A stretch of DNA of 64,000 bases from Arenicola marina (GCA_964019135.1 OZ025248.1:48725670-48789669), one strand, 5' to 3'; shown: positions 21,515 to 36,500, counted from the stretch's first letter. Notes: generated from the sequence alone by a model not told the origin. Made by a program: numbers and translations.

Positions 21515-24500
21515 GTGAGAATGTAAACTTCTGATGTACCGGCTCTTCCATGTGTATGCTGCTCTTGATATGTGTAGCTGGAAACGAGAGAATATCCATT
21601 TTTTATTTATTTTTATAAATTCTGCTTTGTATGTTTTCATATGTTTGAGATAATTATTATTCTTCCCTCTGACAACTTTTCTGAAGGATGTTAATGGCGT
21701 TCAGATAATCATTCTTCATAGCTATTGCAACGGATGAGGGTGGCGCATCAGATCATTATTCTTGATAGCTATTGCGACGGATGCGGGTGGCGCATCAGAT
21801 CATTATTCTTGATAGCCATTGCGACGGATGCGGGTGGCGCATCAGATCATTATTCTTGATAGCCATTGCGACGGATGCGGGTGGCCCATCAGATCATTAT
21901 TCTTGATAGCTATTGCGACGGATGCGGGTGGCCCATCAGATCATTATTCTTGATAGCTATTGCGACGGATGCGGGTGGCGCATCAGATCATTATTCTTGA
22001 TAGCTATTGCGACGGATGCGGGTGGCGCATCAGATCATTATTCTTGATAGCTATTGCGACGCTTTCGGGTGAAGCTAAATAATTATTCGTATCCCCCTCA
22101 GATAACTATTCCGAAGGATGCTGGTGGTGCTTTTGATCTCAACGACTTTTCTGTCAGGATTATGTCCGTCGACTATCAAACCATGGCAAGGTACGTGTGC
22201 TCTCTACTAGGACCACCCAGCGGTTGTCACTCGGCGTCCTAGCTCACCTGTACGGCAAGGTACGTGTGCTCTCTACTAGGTCCACCCAGCGGTTGTCACT
22301 CGGCGTCCTAGCCCACCTGTACGGCAAGGTACGTGTGCTCTCTACTAGGTCCACCCGGCGGTTGTCACTCGGGGTCCTAGCCCACCTGTACGGCAAGGTA
22401 CGTGTGCTCTCTACTAGGTCCACCCGGCGGTTGTCACTCGGCGTCCTAGCCCACCTGTACGGCAAGGTACGTGTGCTCTCTACTAGGTCCACCCGGCGGT
22501 TGTCACTCGGCGTCCTAGCCCACCTGTACGGCAAGGTACGTGTGCTCTCTACTAGGTCCACCCGGCAGTTGTCACTCGGCGTCCTAGCCACCTGTACGGC
22601 AAGGTACGTGTGCTCTCTACTAGGTCCACCCGGCGGTTGTCACTCGGCGTCCTAGCCCACCTGTACGGCAAGGTACGTGTGCTCTCTACTAGGTCCACCC
22701 GGCGGTTGTCACTCGGCGTCCTAGCCTACCTGTACGGCAAGGTACGTGTGCTCTCTACTAGGTCCACCCGGCGGTTGTCACTCGGCGTCCTAGCCCACCT
22801 GTACGGCAAGGTACGTGTGCTCTCTACTAGGTCCACCCAGCGGTTGTCACTCGGCGTCCTAGCCCACCTGTACGGCAAGGTACGTGTGCTCTCTACTAGG
22901 TCCACCCGGCTGTTGTCACTCGGCGTCCTAGCCTACCTGTACGGCAAGGTACGTGTGCTCTCTACTAGGTCCACCCAGCGGTTGCACTCGGCGTCCTAGC
23001 CCACCTGTACGGCAAGGTACGTGTGCTCTCTACTAGGTCCACCCGGCGGTTGTCACTCGGGGTCCTAGCCCACCTGTACGGCAAGGTACGTGTGCTCTCT
23101 ACTAGGTCCACCCAGCGGTTGTCACTCGGCGTCCTAGCCCACCTGTACGGCAAGGTACGTGTGCTCTCTACTAGGTCCACCCGGCAGTTGTCACTCGGCG
23201 TCCTAGCCCACCTGTACGGCAAGGTACGTGTGCTCTCTACTAGGTCCACCCGGCTGTTGTCACTCGGCGTCCTAGCCTACCTGTACGGCAAGGTACGTGT
23301 GCTCTCTACTAGGTCCACCCAGCGGTTGTCACTCGGCGTCCTAGCCCACCTGTACGGCAAGGTACGTGTGCTCTCTACGAGGTCCACCCGGCGGTTGTCA
23401 CTCGGCGTCCTAGCCCACCTGTACGGCAAGGTACGTGTGCTCTCTACTAGGTCCACCCAGCGGTTGTCACTCGGCGTCCTAGCCCACCTGTACGGCAAGG
23501 TACGTGTGCTCTCTACTAGGTCCACCCGGCGGTTGTCACTCGGCGTCCTAGCCCACCTGTACGGCAAGGTACGTGTGCCCTCTACTAGGTCCACCCGGCG
23601 GTTGTCACTCGGGGTCCTAGCCCACCTGTACGGCAAGGTACGTGTGCTCTCTACTAGGTCCACCCAGCGGTTGTCACTCGGCGTCCTAGCCCACCTGTAC
23701 GGCAAGGTACGTGTGCTCTCTACTAGGTCCACCCAGCGGTTGTCACTCGGCGTCCTAGCTCACCTGTACGGCAAGGTACGTGTGCTCTCTACTAGGTCCA
23801 CCCGGCGGTTGTCACTCGGCGTCCTAGCCCACCTGGACGGCAAGGTACGTGTGCTCTCTACTAGGTCCACCCGGCGGTTGTCACTCGGCGTCCTAGCCAC
23901 CTGTACGGCAAGGTACGTGTGCTCTCTACTAGGTCCACCCGGCGGTTGTCACTCGGCGTCCTAGCCACCTGTACGGCAAGGTACGTGTGCTCTCTACTAG
24001 GTCCACCCGGCGGTTGTCACTCGGCGTCCTAGCCCACCTGTACGGCAAGGTACGTGTGCTCTCTACTAGGTCCACCCAGCGGTTGTCACTCGGCGTCCTA
24101 GCTCACCTGTACGGCAAGGTACGTGTGCTCTCTACTAGGTCCATCCAGCGGTTGTCAATCGGCGTCCTAGCTCACCTGTACGGCGAGGTACGTGTGCTCT
24201 CTACTAGGTCCACCCGGCGGTTGTCACTCGGCGTCCTAGCCCACCTGTACGGCAAGGTACGTGTGCTCTCTACTAGGTCCACCCGGCGGTTGTCACTCGG
24301 CGTCCTAGCCCACCTGTACGGCAAGGTACGTGTGCTCTCTACTAGGTCCACCCGGCGGTTGTCACTCGGCGTCCTAGCCACCTGTACGGCAAGGTACGTG
24401 TGCTCTCTACTAGGTCCACCCGGCGGTTGTCACTCGGCGTCCTAGCCCACCTGTACGGCAAGGTACGTGTGCTCTCTACTAGGTCCACCCGGCGGTTGTC

Positions 24501-27500
24501 ACTCGGCGTCCTAGCCACCTGTACGGCAAGGTACGTGTGCTCTCTACTAGGTCCACCCGGCGGTTGTCACTCGGCGTCCTAGCCCACCTGTACGGCAAGG
24601 TACGTGTGCTCTCTACTAGGTCCACCCGGCGGTTGTCACTCGGCGTCCTAGCCCACCTGTACGGCAAGGTACGTGTGCTCTCTACTAGGTCCACCCGGCG
24701 GTTGTCACTCGGCGTCCTAGCCATCTGTACGGCAAGGTACGTGTGCTCTCTACTAGGTCCACCCGGCGGTTGTCACTCGGCGTCCTAGCCATCTGTACGG
24801 CAAGGTACGTGTGCTCTCTACTAGGTCCACCCGGCGGTGGTCACTCGGCGTCCTAGCCCACATGTACGGCAAGGTACGTGTGCTCTCTACTAGGTCCACC
24901 CGGCGGTTGTCACTCGGCGTCCTAGCCACCTGTACGGCAAGGTACGTATGCTCTCTACTAGGTCCACCCGGCGGTTGTCACTCGGCGTCCTAGCCCACCT
25001 GTATGGCAAGGTACGTGTGCTCTCTACTAGGTCCACCCGGCGGTGGTCACTCGGCGTCCTAGCTCACCTGTACGGCAAGGTACGTGTGCTCTCTACTAGG
25101 TCCACCCGGCGGTTGTCACTCGGCGTCCTAGCCCGCCTGTACGGCAAGGTACGTGTGCTCTCTACTAGGTCCACCCGGCGGTTGTCACTCGGCGTCCTAG
25201 CCACCTCTACGGCAAGGTACGTGTGCTCTCTACTAGGTCCACCCGGCGGTGGTCACTCGGCGTCCTAGCCCACCTGTACGGCAAGGTACGTGTGCTCTCT
25301 ACTAGGTCCACCCGGCGGTTGTCACTCGGCGTCCTAGCCCACCTGTACGGCAAGGTACGTGTGCTCTCTACTAGGTCCACCCGGCGGTTGTCACTCGGCG
25401 TCCTAGCCCACCTGTACGGCAAGGTACGTGTGCTCTCTACTAGGTCCACCCGGCGGTTGTCACTCGGCGTCCTAGCCCACCTGTACGGCAAGGTACGTGT
25501 GCTCTCTACTAGGTCCACCCGGCGGTTGTCACTCGGCGTCCTAGCCACCTGTACGGCAAGGTACGTGTGCTCTCTACTAGGTCCACCCGGCGGTGGTCAC
25601 TCGGCGTCCTAGCCCACATGTACGGCAAGGTACGTGTGCTCTCTACTAGGTCCACCCGGCGGTTGTCACTCGGCGTCCTAGCCACCTGTACGGCAAGGTA
25701 CGTATGCTCTCTACTAGGTCCACCCGGCGGTTGTCACTCGGCGTCCTAGCCCACCTGTATGGCAAGGTACGTGTGCTCTCTACTAGGTCCACCCGGCGGT
25801 GGTCACTCGGCGTCCTAGCTCACCTTTACGGCAAGGTACGTGTGCTCTCTACTAGGTCCACCCGGCGGTTGTCACTCGGCGTCCTAGCCCGCCTGTACGG
25901 CAAGGTACGTGTGCTCTCTACTAGGTCAACCCGGCGGTTGTCACTCGGCGTCCTAGCCACCTCTGCGGCAAGGTACGTGTGCTCTCTACTAGGTCCACCC
26001 GGCGGTGGTCACTCGGCGTCCTAGCCCACCTGTACGGCAAGGTACGTGTGCTCTCTACTAGGTCCACCCGGCGGTTGTCACTCGGCGTCCTAGCCCACCT
26101 GTACGGCAAGGTACGTGTGCTCTCTACTAGGTCCACCCGGCGGTTGTCACTCGGCGTCCTAGCCCACCTGTACGGCAAGGTACGTGTGCTCTCTACTAGG
26201 TCCACCCAGCGGTTGTCACTCGGTGTCCTAGCCCACCTGTACGGCAAGGTACGTGTGCTCTCTACTAGGTCCACCCGGCGTTTGTCACTCGGCGTCCTAG
26301 CCCACCTGTACGGCAAGGTACGTGTGCTCTCTACTAGGTCCACCCAGCGGTTGTCACTCGGCGTCCTAGCCCACCTGTACGGCAAGGTACGTGTGCTCTC
26401 TACTAGGTCCACCCAGCGGTTGTCACTCGGCGTCCTAGCCACCTGTACGGCAAGGTACGTGTGGTCTCTACTAGGTCCACCCGGCGGTTGTCACTCGGCG
26501 TCCTAGCCCACCTGTACGGCAAGGTACGTGTGCTCTCTACTAGGTCCACCCAGCGGTTGTCACTCGGCGTCCTAGCCACCTGTACGGCAAGGTACGTATG
26601 CTCTCTACTAGGTCCACCCGGCGGTTGTCACTCGGCGTCCTAGCCCACCTGTATGGCAAGGTACGTGTGCTCTCTACTAGGTCCACCCGGCGGTGGTCAC
26701 TCGGCGTCCTAGCTCACCTTTACGGCAAGGTACGTGTGCTCTCTACTAGGTCCACCCGGCGGTTGTCACTCGGCGTCCTAGCCCGCCTGTACGGCAAGGT
26801 ACGTGTGCTCTCTACTAGGTCCACCCGGCGGTTGTCACTCGGCGTCCTAGCCACCTCTGCGGCAAGGTACGTGTGCTCTCTACTAGGTCCACCCGGCGGT
26901 GGTCACTCGGCGTCCTAGCCCACCTGTACGGCAAGGTACGTGTGCTCTCTACTAGGTCCACCCGGCGGTTGTCACTCGGCGTCCTAGCCCACCTGTACGG
27001 CAAGGTACGTGTGCTCTCTACTAGGTCCACCCGGCGGTTGTCACTCGGCGTCCTAGCCCACCTGTACGGCAAGGTACGTGTGCTCTCTACTAGGTCCACC
27101 CAGCGGTTGTCACTCGGCGTCCTAGCCCACCTGTACGGCAAGGTACGTGTGCTCTCTACTAGGTCCACACGGCGTTTGTCACTCGGCGTCCTAGCCCACC
27201 TGTACGGCAAGGTACGTGTGCTCTCTACTAGGTCCACCCAGCGGTTGTCACTCGGCGTCCTAGCCCACCTGTACGGCAAGGTACGTGTGCTCTCTACTAG
27301 GTCCACCCAGCGGTTGTCACTCGGCGTCCTAGCCACCTGTACGGCAAGGTACGTGTGGTCTCTACTAGGTCCACCCGGCGGTTGTCACTCGGCGTCCTAG
27401 CCCACCTGTACGGCAAGGTACGTGTGCTCTCTACTAGGTCCACCCAGCGGTTGTCACTCGGCGTCCTAGCCCACCTGTACGGCAAGGTACGTGTGCTCTC

Positions 27501-30500
27501 TACTAGGTCCACCCAGCGGTTGTCACTCGGCGTCCTAGCTCACCTTTACGGCAAGGTACGTGTGCTCTCTACTAGGTCCACCCAGCGGTTGTCACTCGGC
27601 GTCCTAGCCCACCTGTACGGCAAGGTACGTGTGCTCTCTACTAGGTCCACCCAGCGGTTGTCACTCGGCGTCCTAGCTCACCTTTACGGCAAGGTACGTG
27701 TGCTCTCTACTAGGTCCACCCGGCGGTTGTCACTCGGCGTCCTAGCCCACCTGTACAGATATATTTTGTTTCTTTACCTAGAGTTGTGTATCCCAATTGG
27801 TATCATGTTATACTTGCTTATATAATTTATGTGGTACTTGGTATGTATCTTAACTTAATAAAAGTGAATATGTGGCCGATGTGTCCATGCAAAAAAACTT
27901 TCTTTTCACAAAAAGAGAAGTTTAAAAAAATAGAAGAACTAGAAGGCTTATCTCTGCATGTTCATGTGTATTGTTTGTGTTCTGTGTTTCAGTGGCTTCT
28001 CCGTTGTTGAAGACACGCAGGTTGTTTTGTCAGAAAATCAAAATGGCGTTTATTCTTATGTAAGTAAGGCCTAAGAACTTTCAATGCGCTGAATACTGGA
28101 AGCACTAGTCACATATGGACCCTTCGTTACGCTGCTACGTTATTACGATCTCAATGTATATATACCATTCCGTGTTTCTTGCGTTTGACAGTACCATAAA
28201 AAGAAATTTATTTGTTCCACACGTTATATTATTGTATTACCACCTAATATGTATGACTCCCAAAAAAGGTTTGAGGATTTCCTTCACGAATGCAATTTTC
28301 CCTGGACATAGTTCTAGAAGTCATACCCTTCGTATTGTGGTAAGGGTGCTTCGGTTTAGGATACAGGCCTTTATTAATTATTTTATTATTCACTGGGTGG
28401 ATTTGTTTGTTTCAGGTACATCACTTCACCTTGTACGACTCCAGTGCTCGTGGGTTTGTCCGACCATTCTGCATGGCCTACGTCACACCGGACCACAGGT
28501 AAGACGTCCACCACACAGCAATCTAGCCATTCTGTATGGCCTACGTCACACCGGACCACAGGTAAGACGTCCACCACACAGCAATCTAACCATTCTGTAT
28601 GGCCTACGTCACAACGGACCACAGGTAAGACGTCCACCACACAGCAATCTAACCATTCTGTATGGCCTACGTCACAACGGACCACAGGTAAGACGTCCAT
28701 CACACAGCAATCTAACCATTCTGTATGGCCTACGTCACACCGGACCACAGGTAAGACGTCCACCACACAGCAGTCTGACCATTCTGCATGGCCTACGTCA
28801 CACCGGACCACAGGTAAGATGTCCACCACACAGCAGTCTGACCATTCTGCATAGAATATTATGTAAATTGACGCCATTGTCTACTGCTTCATTGCAAAAG
28901 TGTTAAAAAAATATTACAGAAATACTTCGCTTCATTGTGGTAATCGCGTTTTGCAGCGTTTGATCGGGTTTTGTTTCAGTAAACTGATCTCATTTTTTGA
29001 GGAGATGAGTACGGAATTTGCTCAAGTCTCCCATAGCTTCAAGTATGGCAACCTGATGCTGTTTGTGAAAGACATGACTCATTACCTCTCTGATCTTCAT
29101 TATACACGTGGTAAGATATACCGTAACCAGGTTTTCTAATTCGTACCATTTGACTCTGCGTACAATGAAATATATCAAAAAGGAAAAAAGCAAATTATCT
29201 AGATTAGACCAATTCGATAATGCGTGACTTTCCTTAGCAGATTTTCGATGGGGCGTGTTGTTGATGAACCTTAATTTCTTCATTTTGTTCATATTGAGAT
29301 TTGTTGATTTTGATAGTTGTATCATGGACGAAAATTATCTGTTGCTGCAACTCTATTTGTCACCACTAAATGCTTGAAATTATTTATAGTTTAAAGCGGG
29401 TGTCTATCCTAATTTAATCGCGGTCTGCACCGAAAGTTTACATCTTAGAATTAAATTGGCGAGTGTAAACGCTTTGTTTCGGCCGACTGGTAAGGAGAAA
29501 AAAATTAAGGCAACCCGCCCCCAGCAATGTCAAGCAGAGCGCCATTTTGCCGGGAGCAGTGACGCATATTGCGCCGCCTTACGTTATAACTCGCGGAGAG
29601 AGAGATCGGGGCCGCGATTCACAGATGAACAGCTGCAGTTCCAAGCTGCGCAGTAGCGCAAGATCTTAGTATTTCATGGCAAAGTACCGTCCAAACAAAT
29701 TGATATACGTCTTGCGACGATTGACTCCGCAACAAAGCCATGGTTGGAGTTAGAATCGCAGCTATTTATATTAGCGATTATCACGCGCTCTTGTTTTGCT
29801 CACGCAATAGGCGCAATTTCTGGTTTGAATAAATTAAGAGTATCGCCTCCTGATTGGTCAATCGCGGACACAACTCCAAAAAGGGCTGCCGCCTGGGTAG
29901 GCGGCGAAATCGTGCCCGGCGATCACTTCTGAATTTTATTGTCAGCTACAGATAGAACGAACAATTCTGTAATTTGGAGAATAGACAATTGGGTATTATA
30001 TGAAACGGTAAAGCAGCGTTAGAGGCCAAGCTGGCGGTTCCCTTTAATACACCGCACTTCGATATTGCAATCTTCTACTTTGGCTGACGTCAGAGAGGTT
30101 CTTGGAGCGGAAAACGGAGCTGGATCGGGAGGAGGGTGGCAACCTCGTCCACTTAGGTCCTGACCCCGACGAGGAAATAGTCCTGCAGTCCGTGACATTA
30201 CAAGGGGTCAATAGCCTAATCCAAGAGGTTAAGGACATTGTGGAGACAACTAGCAGCTTATTGGTGAGTCCCCAAGGTCATTGATAGCCACGTTCAGTCA
30301 GTCGGACTGGTTCGTCACCTTGCCGTTAATATAGGTATTGTGTGTCGATACTCTGGTCAAACTATGATCGTAGGAAGTATAATGTTAGACGATGCAGTTC
30401 AGAGGAGAAGTATGCGAAAGTATTGATGTGCTGTTCATGAAGTCTGCGTGCCTTTGTTGAGAAGTTAGACCCGGAGAAGACAAGCCCGGATAGAGATTAA

Positions 30501-33500
30501 CTGGTCATGGAATCACGCATGCTCATGGCTTCCATCCAGAATGACGGCAGCTTAGAGGAGCGATTTCAGCAGCTGGAGAGCAAATCACGTGACGAGGCCC
30601 AGGAGGAGCCGCTAGAGGCGCTGGACGTCGAGAACTTTCAGTACTCGTGTAGTCTGCACACCAACAGCCCCCGTCTGACCCGAGACTACATGCAGTCCCG
30701 GCGCAGAGGTCAGCCGCAGTGCCTCTAGTTAACACTATTATTAAGCTGTGGCTTAGTGCGTTCGGCCCTTGTCTTTCGGTCTCTGCCTGGTTCCCCCAGC
30801 GACCGTTGCTTGCTTGGCGTCCTACCCCACCTGTGCATATATAGTTTGTTGTCTGTCTTTAACAAGGGTTGGGGGTTATCCCCCGGCACTTGGATCCTTT
30901 GTGCCCGTGACGCGATATATGACCTTAGAGTGTATTACAATGGCTATGAAAGAAGGCTGTGTGGCTGTCAGGAGGACTATATTTATTATTAAGGTTCCCC
31001 AAATCACTGCCAACGTCGTGACGGGCTAGTAATGGTAGGCATAGAGGATTGTTTGTCAACGAGCGAATAGAGATAAGGTTCTGAGAACCCATTGTAATAT
31101 TTATTAACTGTCAAGTGTTTTGGTACTTGTGCTTCTACAGCGGGTTCCACTGCTGACCTGGAGTGTAGCTGGACAGAAGAAAAAGACATATACAAGGTAA
31201 GAGCCATATGTATTGGTATTGGCCATTATGTGCAAGCGCTATCTCATAGTTTCATTTACCTTTACTGATATTAGTTTGTTGACCAGCATATTTTGTTGTG
31301 TTGAACCTTTTTCATACTTACTGCCCTGCTGCTAAGCGAAGTAATCGCTCAATAACTGTCATCTCTTTAAAGGCGATTGCTCCATTCAAATTGGCCAGGC
31401 GTTACTGGCATCAAATGAATGATTACTTTGTTCACGTTTCAGCCCCGGGTGGTGAGGACATCCAATAAGAAGAGGTTTGATAATTCACTGCGGACTCTGC
31501 ACGAGCTCTGCCAATGGGGTGCTAAGGAGGGTTTGAACAGACTGCGCAGCCTGCACAAGGTAATTACTCTTCTTATATAACATGTGGCATATTAATGAAC
31601 TAGATTAATTAACCATATTCATTAAAGAGGTTAGTCAACGATATTGAGCAACCAGATTAATTAACCATATTCATTAATCATATCAATTAACAAGGATAAT
31701 CAATTGACCAGAATGTCCATCTTAACTTGTTCGGTCTCGTTAAGGTTTTTAAACTAGGTCTATTTTCTCGTTAATGTTAAAATCTCGATATATGTCATCT
31801 GTAATTATTACCCGGTACCATGTAAATGCGGCGTCTGCCGTTGAGTAATGGTATTCAAGACGTCTAATTCATTACCACTGTACCCGAGATCGCGTTTGTC
31901 TGCATTGTAGTTCCCCGAACGGTATAATTATAAAGACTTGGATTTACTTCGATTTTCAACTGAGTTTCAATCTGTATTTTAGCTTACTGCTCATTTAGCC
32001 GTCATTTGCACTAACAAAGTAGCCTAAAACGTTGACATTTTATCAGTGTTTTGTCTTTCGGTTTGTATTTTAGTACTTTAGCCGCGACATGTGCACTTTG
32101 CTGATCGAGCGCAACGATACAGATGTCATTGGTAGGTGACCAGTGTAGTGAGTGGGTTTCGCTATTGCCAGTATTATATTTATTCATCTCAATTACAAAT
32201 ATGTTGGTCATAATTAACCGTTTTTATGCCTGGTGTTTTTTTTCAGGTAATTTAAGTGAAGTCGTCTTATTTCAGATCCCCCGTCGAGCCTGCTTACCAT
32301 TGGTCGAAATGTGGAGGTCAACTACTTAACAGGACTCAACATGTAAATAGGCATAATGTGACAAATCATAATATAGATATAACTCTCGTTGGAGGCGTTA
32401 CCTAATAAATAATATTAATGCTTTTCTGATATCACAATATAACGATAATCGAGGTAGATCGAGACACAGAGAGCTGTTCGAAAGTACCAAAGTCTCGCCG
32501 TTGCTCAAATCGCTTTGTTAAATAATGTTAGTGTTGCCGTGTTCTGATATACATACATGTATAACTCCTGGAGCTGTTTGATGGTCATTATATTGATACC
32601 AGTAGCGATAGTTAAGCTGACGTAAAGTGATTATCTCCCGTCTTGGTTTGTCAAGAGCCCGGATGTCGGGGAGTCCAACAGAAGGACGGAGCGAAAGTCA
32701 CATGGCGACTTCAGATTCCTTCGCTACGCTTCATCGCCATTGGTTGTCTGTGAGTGTCTCACTGGATCAGCTCCACAACCCCCGCCCCCCCCCCTCTTCC
32801 CTTGGGCACAGTTGCAACAGATCACATGTTTTGTCTGGATGTCCTTGTTCTCTGTAACATTACCGGTACATACTTTCCGTCCCCATAACATGTTACGGTA
32901 CTGAGTTAGATCTCTTCTGAAAATACTATTTTGTTATTAATCGTTGCGTTCACAATTGTTTCAGCAATAAATATTTCTAACTTATGACAATTACGCTTCG
33001 CGGTCTTCTATGCAAAATATGGCCGATCTAAATTTGGCGGCCCGCCCTCTGTTGACAGAGTGATACCTTGGCCAGCTTCCACTCCGCCGAGTCCTTCCTG
33101 TCCTGCCAAGAGGACCTGCCTCCGCCACCAACCACCAGGGGGAGTTACCAGCCACAGATTGTCCTCGGAAGCGCGTTCGTGGAGGAGTGAGTATAGTATA
33201 ATAAACGGGGTGGGGGGGGGGGGGTGGTTCGATAACTTTTACTTTTTTGTCATGAACGTAATCAAGCGCTGGTTTCTACTACATTACATGTGTTTACATT
33301 GAAGCATATATCACTACGCAGCCGTCAAGCGTTACATTACGCCTTTTAGGTTACTCTCACAATCTTGTATTTGCATATTTAAAATTTATTGGTTCGTATT
33401 TCTTTCGTCGTCCTTCGTAGAGCATGTATTCATGTAGTAGTTTATAAGTATGGACGTCAAAGAGGAAATGTTTGTCGTTCAGGAGGAGTCATAGCGCGAG

Positions 33501-36500
33501 TAGTCCCGCCATTAGCTGTCCTGTGCCAAACAATGAAGTTGGGAGCTTGCTCACTGATGACGGTCAGTAATATTGGACTAATATTGGACTATCGACAGCG
33601 CGTTTTGATGGTGTAGTGAAATATCATTCACCAAGATTGGAGATAGTGGGGAGCATATTCTGCAGCTAGCGGTTACCGATATTAAAGATTTGTTCAAGCA
33701 GGAAAAGACCGCACGTATTGATATCTTTCGCGGTGTGTGATTATATTTGTAAATGCAATATTTCATAGACGGTCACTCAATGTGCTGACCATTGGGCTGA
33801 CCATTGGGCTGACCATTGGGCTGACCATTGGGCTGACCATTGGGCTGACCATTGGGCTGACCAGTGGGCTTACCATTGTGCTGACCATTGTGCTGACCAG
33901 TGGGCTGACCAGTGGGCTGACCAGTGGGCTGACCATTGGGTTGACCATTGGGCTGACCATGCAAACCCCGTTCACACGAAAGAACGGTTAATATGTGTAC
34001 ATACGTGTTCCTTTGTTTCTGCAGCGTCCGCCTCCTGTACGTCCGAATGCGACGTCGAACGCATCAGTTGTGGCAGTGTGATCTCTACCACAGGTTAGTA
34101 CGCCCCACAGCATTATGGCAGTGTGATCTCTACCACTGGTTAGTACGCCTCACAGCATTATGGCAGTGTGATCTCTACCACAGGTTAGTACGCCCCACAG
34201 CATTATGGCAGTGTGATCTCTACCACAGGTTAGTACGCCTCACAGCATTATGGCAGTGTGATCTCTACCACAGGTTAGTACGCCCCACAGCATTATGGCA
34301 GTGTGATATCTACCACAGGTTAGTACGCCCCACAGCATTATGGCAGTGTGATCTCTACCACAGGTTAATACGCCCCACAGCATTATGGCAGTGTGATCTC
34401 TACCACAGGTTAGTACGCCCCACAGCATTATGGCAGTGTGATCTCTACCACAGGTTAGTACGCCTCACAGCATTATGGCAGTGTGATCTCTACCACAGGT
34501 TAGTACGCCCCACAGCATTATGGCAGTGTGATCTCTACCACAGGTTAGTAGGCCCCACAGCATTATGGCAGTGTGATCTCTACCACAGGTTAGTACGCCT
34601 CACAGCATTATGGCAGTGTGATCTCTACCACAGGTTAGTACGCCCCACAGCATTATGGCAGTGTGATCTCTACCACAGGTTAGTCCGCCCCACAGCATTA
34701 TGGCAGTGTGATATCTACCACAGGTTAGTACGCCCCACAGCATTATGGCAGTGTGATCTCTACCACAGGTTAGTACGCCCCACAGCATTATGGCAGTGTG
34801 ATCTCTACCACAGGTTAGTACGCCCCACAGCATTATGGCAGTGTGATCTCTACCACTGGTTAGTACGCCTCACAGCATTATGGCAGTGTGATCTCTACCA
34901 CAGGTTAGTACGCCCCACAGCATTATGGCAGTGTGATCTCTACCACAGGTTAGTACGCCTCACAGCATTATGGCAGTGTGATCTCTACCACAGGTTAGTA
35001 CGCCCCACAGCATTATGGCAGTGTGATATCTACCACAGGTTAGTACGCCCCACAGCATTATGGCAGTGTGATCTCTACCACAGGTTAATACGCCCCACAG
35101 CATTATGGCAGTGTGATATCTACCACAGGTTAGTACGCCCCACAGCATTATGGCAGTGTGATCTCTACCACAGGTTAGTACGCCTCACAGCATTATGGCA
35201 GTGTGATCTCTACCACAGGTTAGTACGCCCCACAGCATTATGGCAGTGTGATCTCTACCACAGGTTAGTAGGCCCCACAGCATTATGGCAGTGTGATCTC
35301 TACCACAGGTTAGTACGCCTCACAGCATTATGGCAGTGTGATCTCTACCACAGTTTAGTACGCCCCACAGCATTATGGCAGTGTGATCTCTACCACAGGT
35401 TAGTCCGCCCCACAGCATTATGGCAGTGTGATATCTACCACAGGTTAGTACGCCCCACAGCATTATGGCAGTGTGATCTCTACCACAGGTTAATACGCCC
35501 CACAGCATTATGGCAGTGTGATCTCTACCACAGGTTAGTACGCCTCACAGCATTATGGCAGTGTGATCTCTACCACAGGTTAGTACGCCCCACAGCATTA
35601 TGGCAGTGTGATCTCTACCACAGGTTAGTACGCCCCACAGCATTATGGCAGTGTGATCTCTACCACAGGTTAGTACGCCCCACAGCATTATGGCAGTGTG
35701 ATCTCTACCACAGGTTAGTACGCCCCACAGCATTATGGCAGTGTGATCTCTACCACAGGTTAGTACGCCCCACAGCATTATGGCAGTGTGATCTCTACCA
35801 CAGGTTAGTACGCCCCACAGCATTATGGCAGTGTGATCTCTACCACAGGCTAGTAGGCCCCACAGCATTATGGCAGTGTGATCTCTACCACAGGTTAGTA
35901 CGCCCCACAGCATTATGGCAGTGTGATCTCTACCACAGGTTAGTACGCCTCACAGCATTATGGCAGTGTGATCTCTACCACAGGTTAGTACGCCCCACAG
36001 CATTATGGCAGTGTGATCTCTACCACAGGTTAGTACGCCCCACAGCATTATGGCAGTGTGATCTCTACCACAGGTTAGTACGCCTCACAGCATTATGGCA
36101 GTGTGATCTCTACCACAGGTTAGTACGCCCCACAGCATTATGGCAGTGTGATCTCTACCACAGGTTAGTACGCCCCACAGCATTATGGCAGTGTGATCTC
36201 TACCACAGGTTAGTACGCCCCACAGCAGTATGGCAGTGTGATCTCTACCACAGGTTAGTACGCCCCACAGCATTATGGCAGTGTGATCTCTACCACAGGT
36301 TAGTACGCCCCACAGCATTATGGCAGTGTGATCTCTACCACAGGTTAGTACGCCCCACAGCATTATGGCAGTGTGATCTCTACCACAGGTTAGTACGCCC
36401 CACAGCATTATGGCAGTGTGATCTCTACCACAGGTTAGTACGCCCCACAGCATTATGGCAGTGTGATCTCTACCACAGGTTAGTACGCCTCACAGCATTA

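Noticed and set aside
22197..27825. Many open frames repeating VLSTRSTRRLSLGVLAHLYG on both strands
   Set aside because: They arise from the 3n period of the 69-bp intronic array and break wherever a 68-bp unit occurs.
28115..28906. 263-codon open frame over the 63-bp array
   Set aside because: Out of frame with SMCR8 exon 4; open only because the array period is 63.
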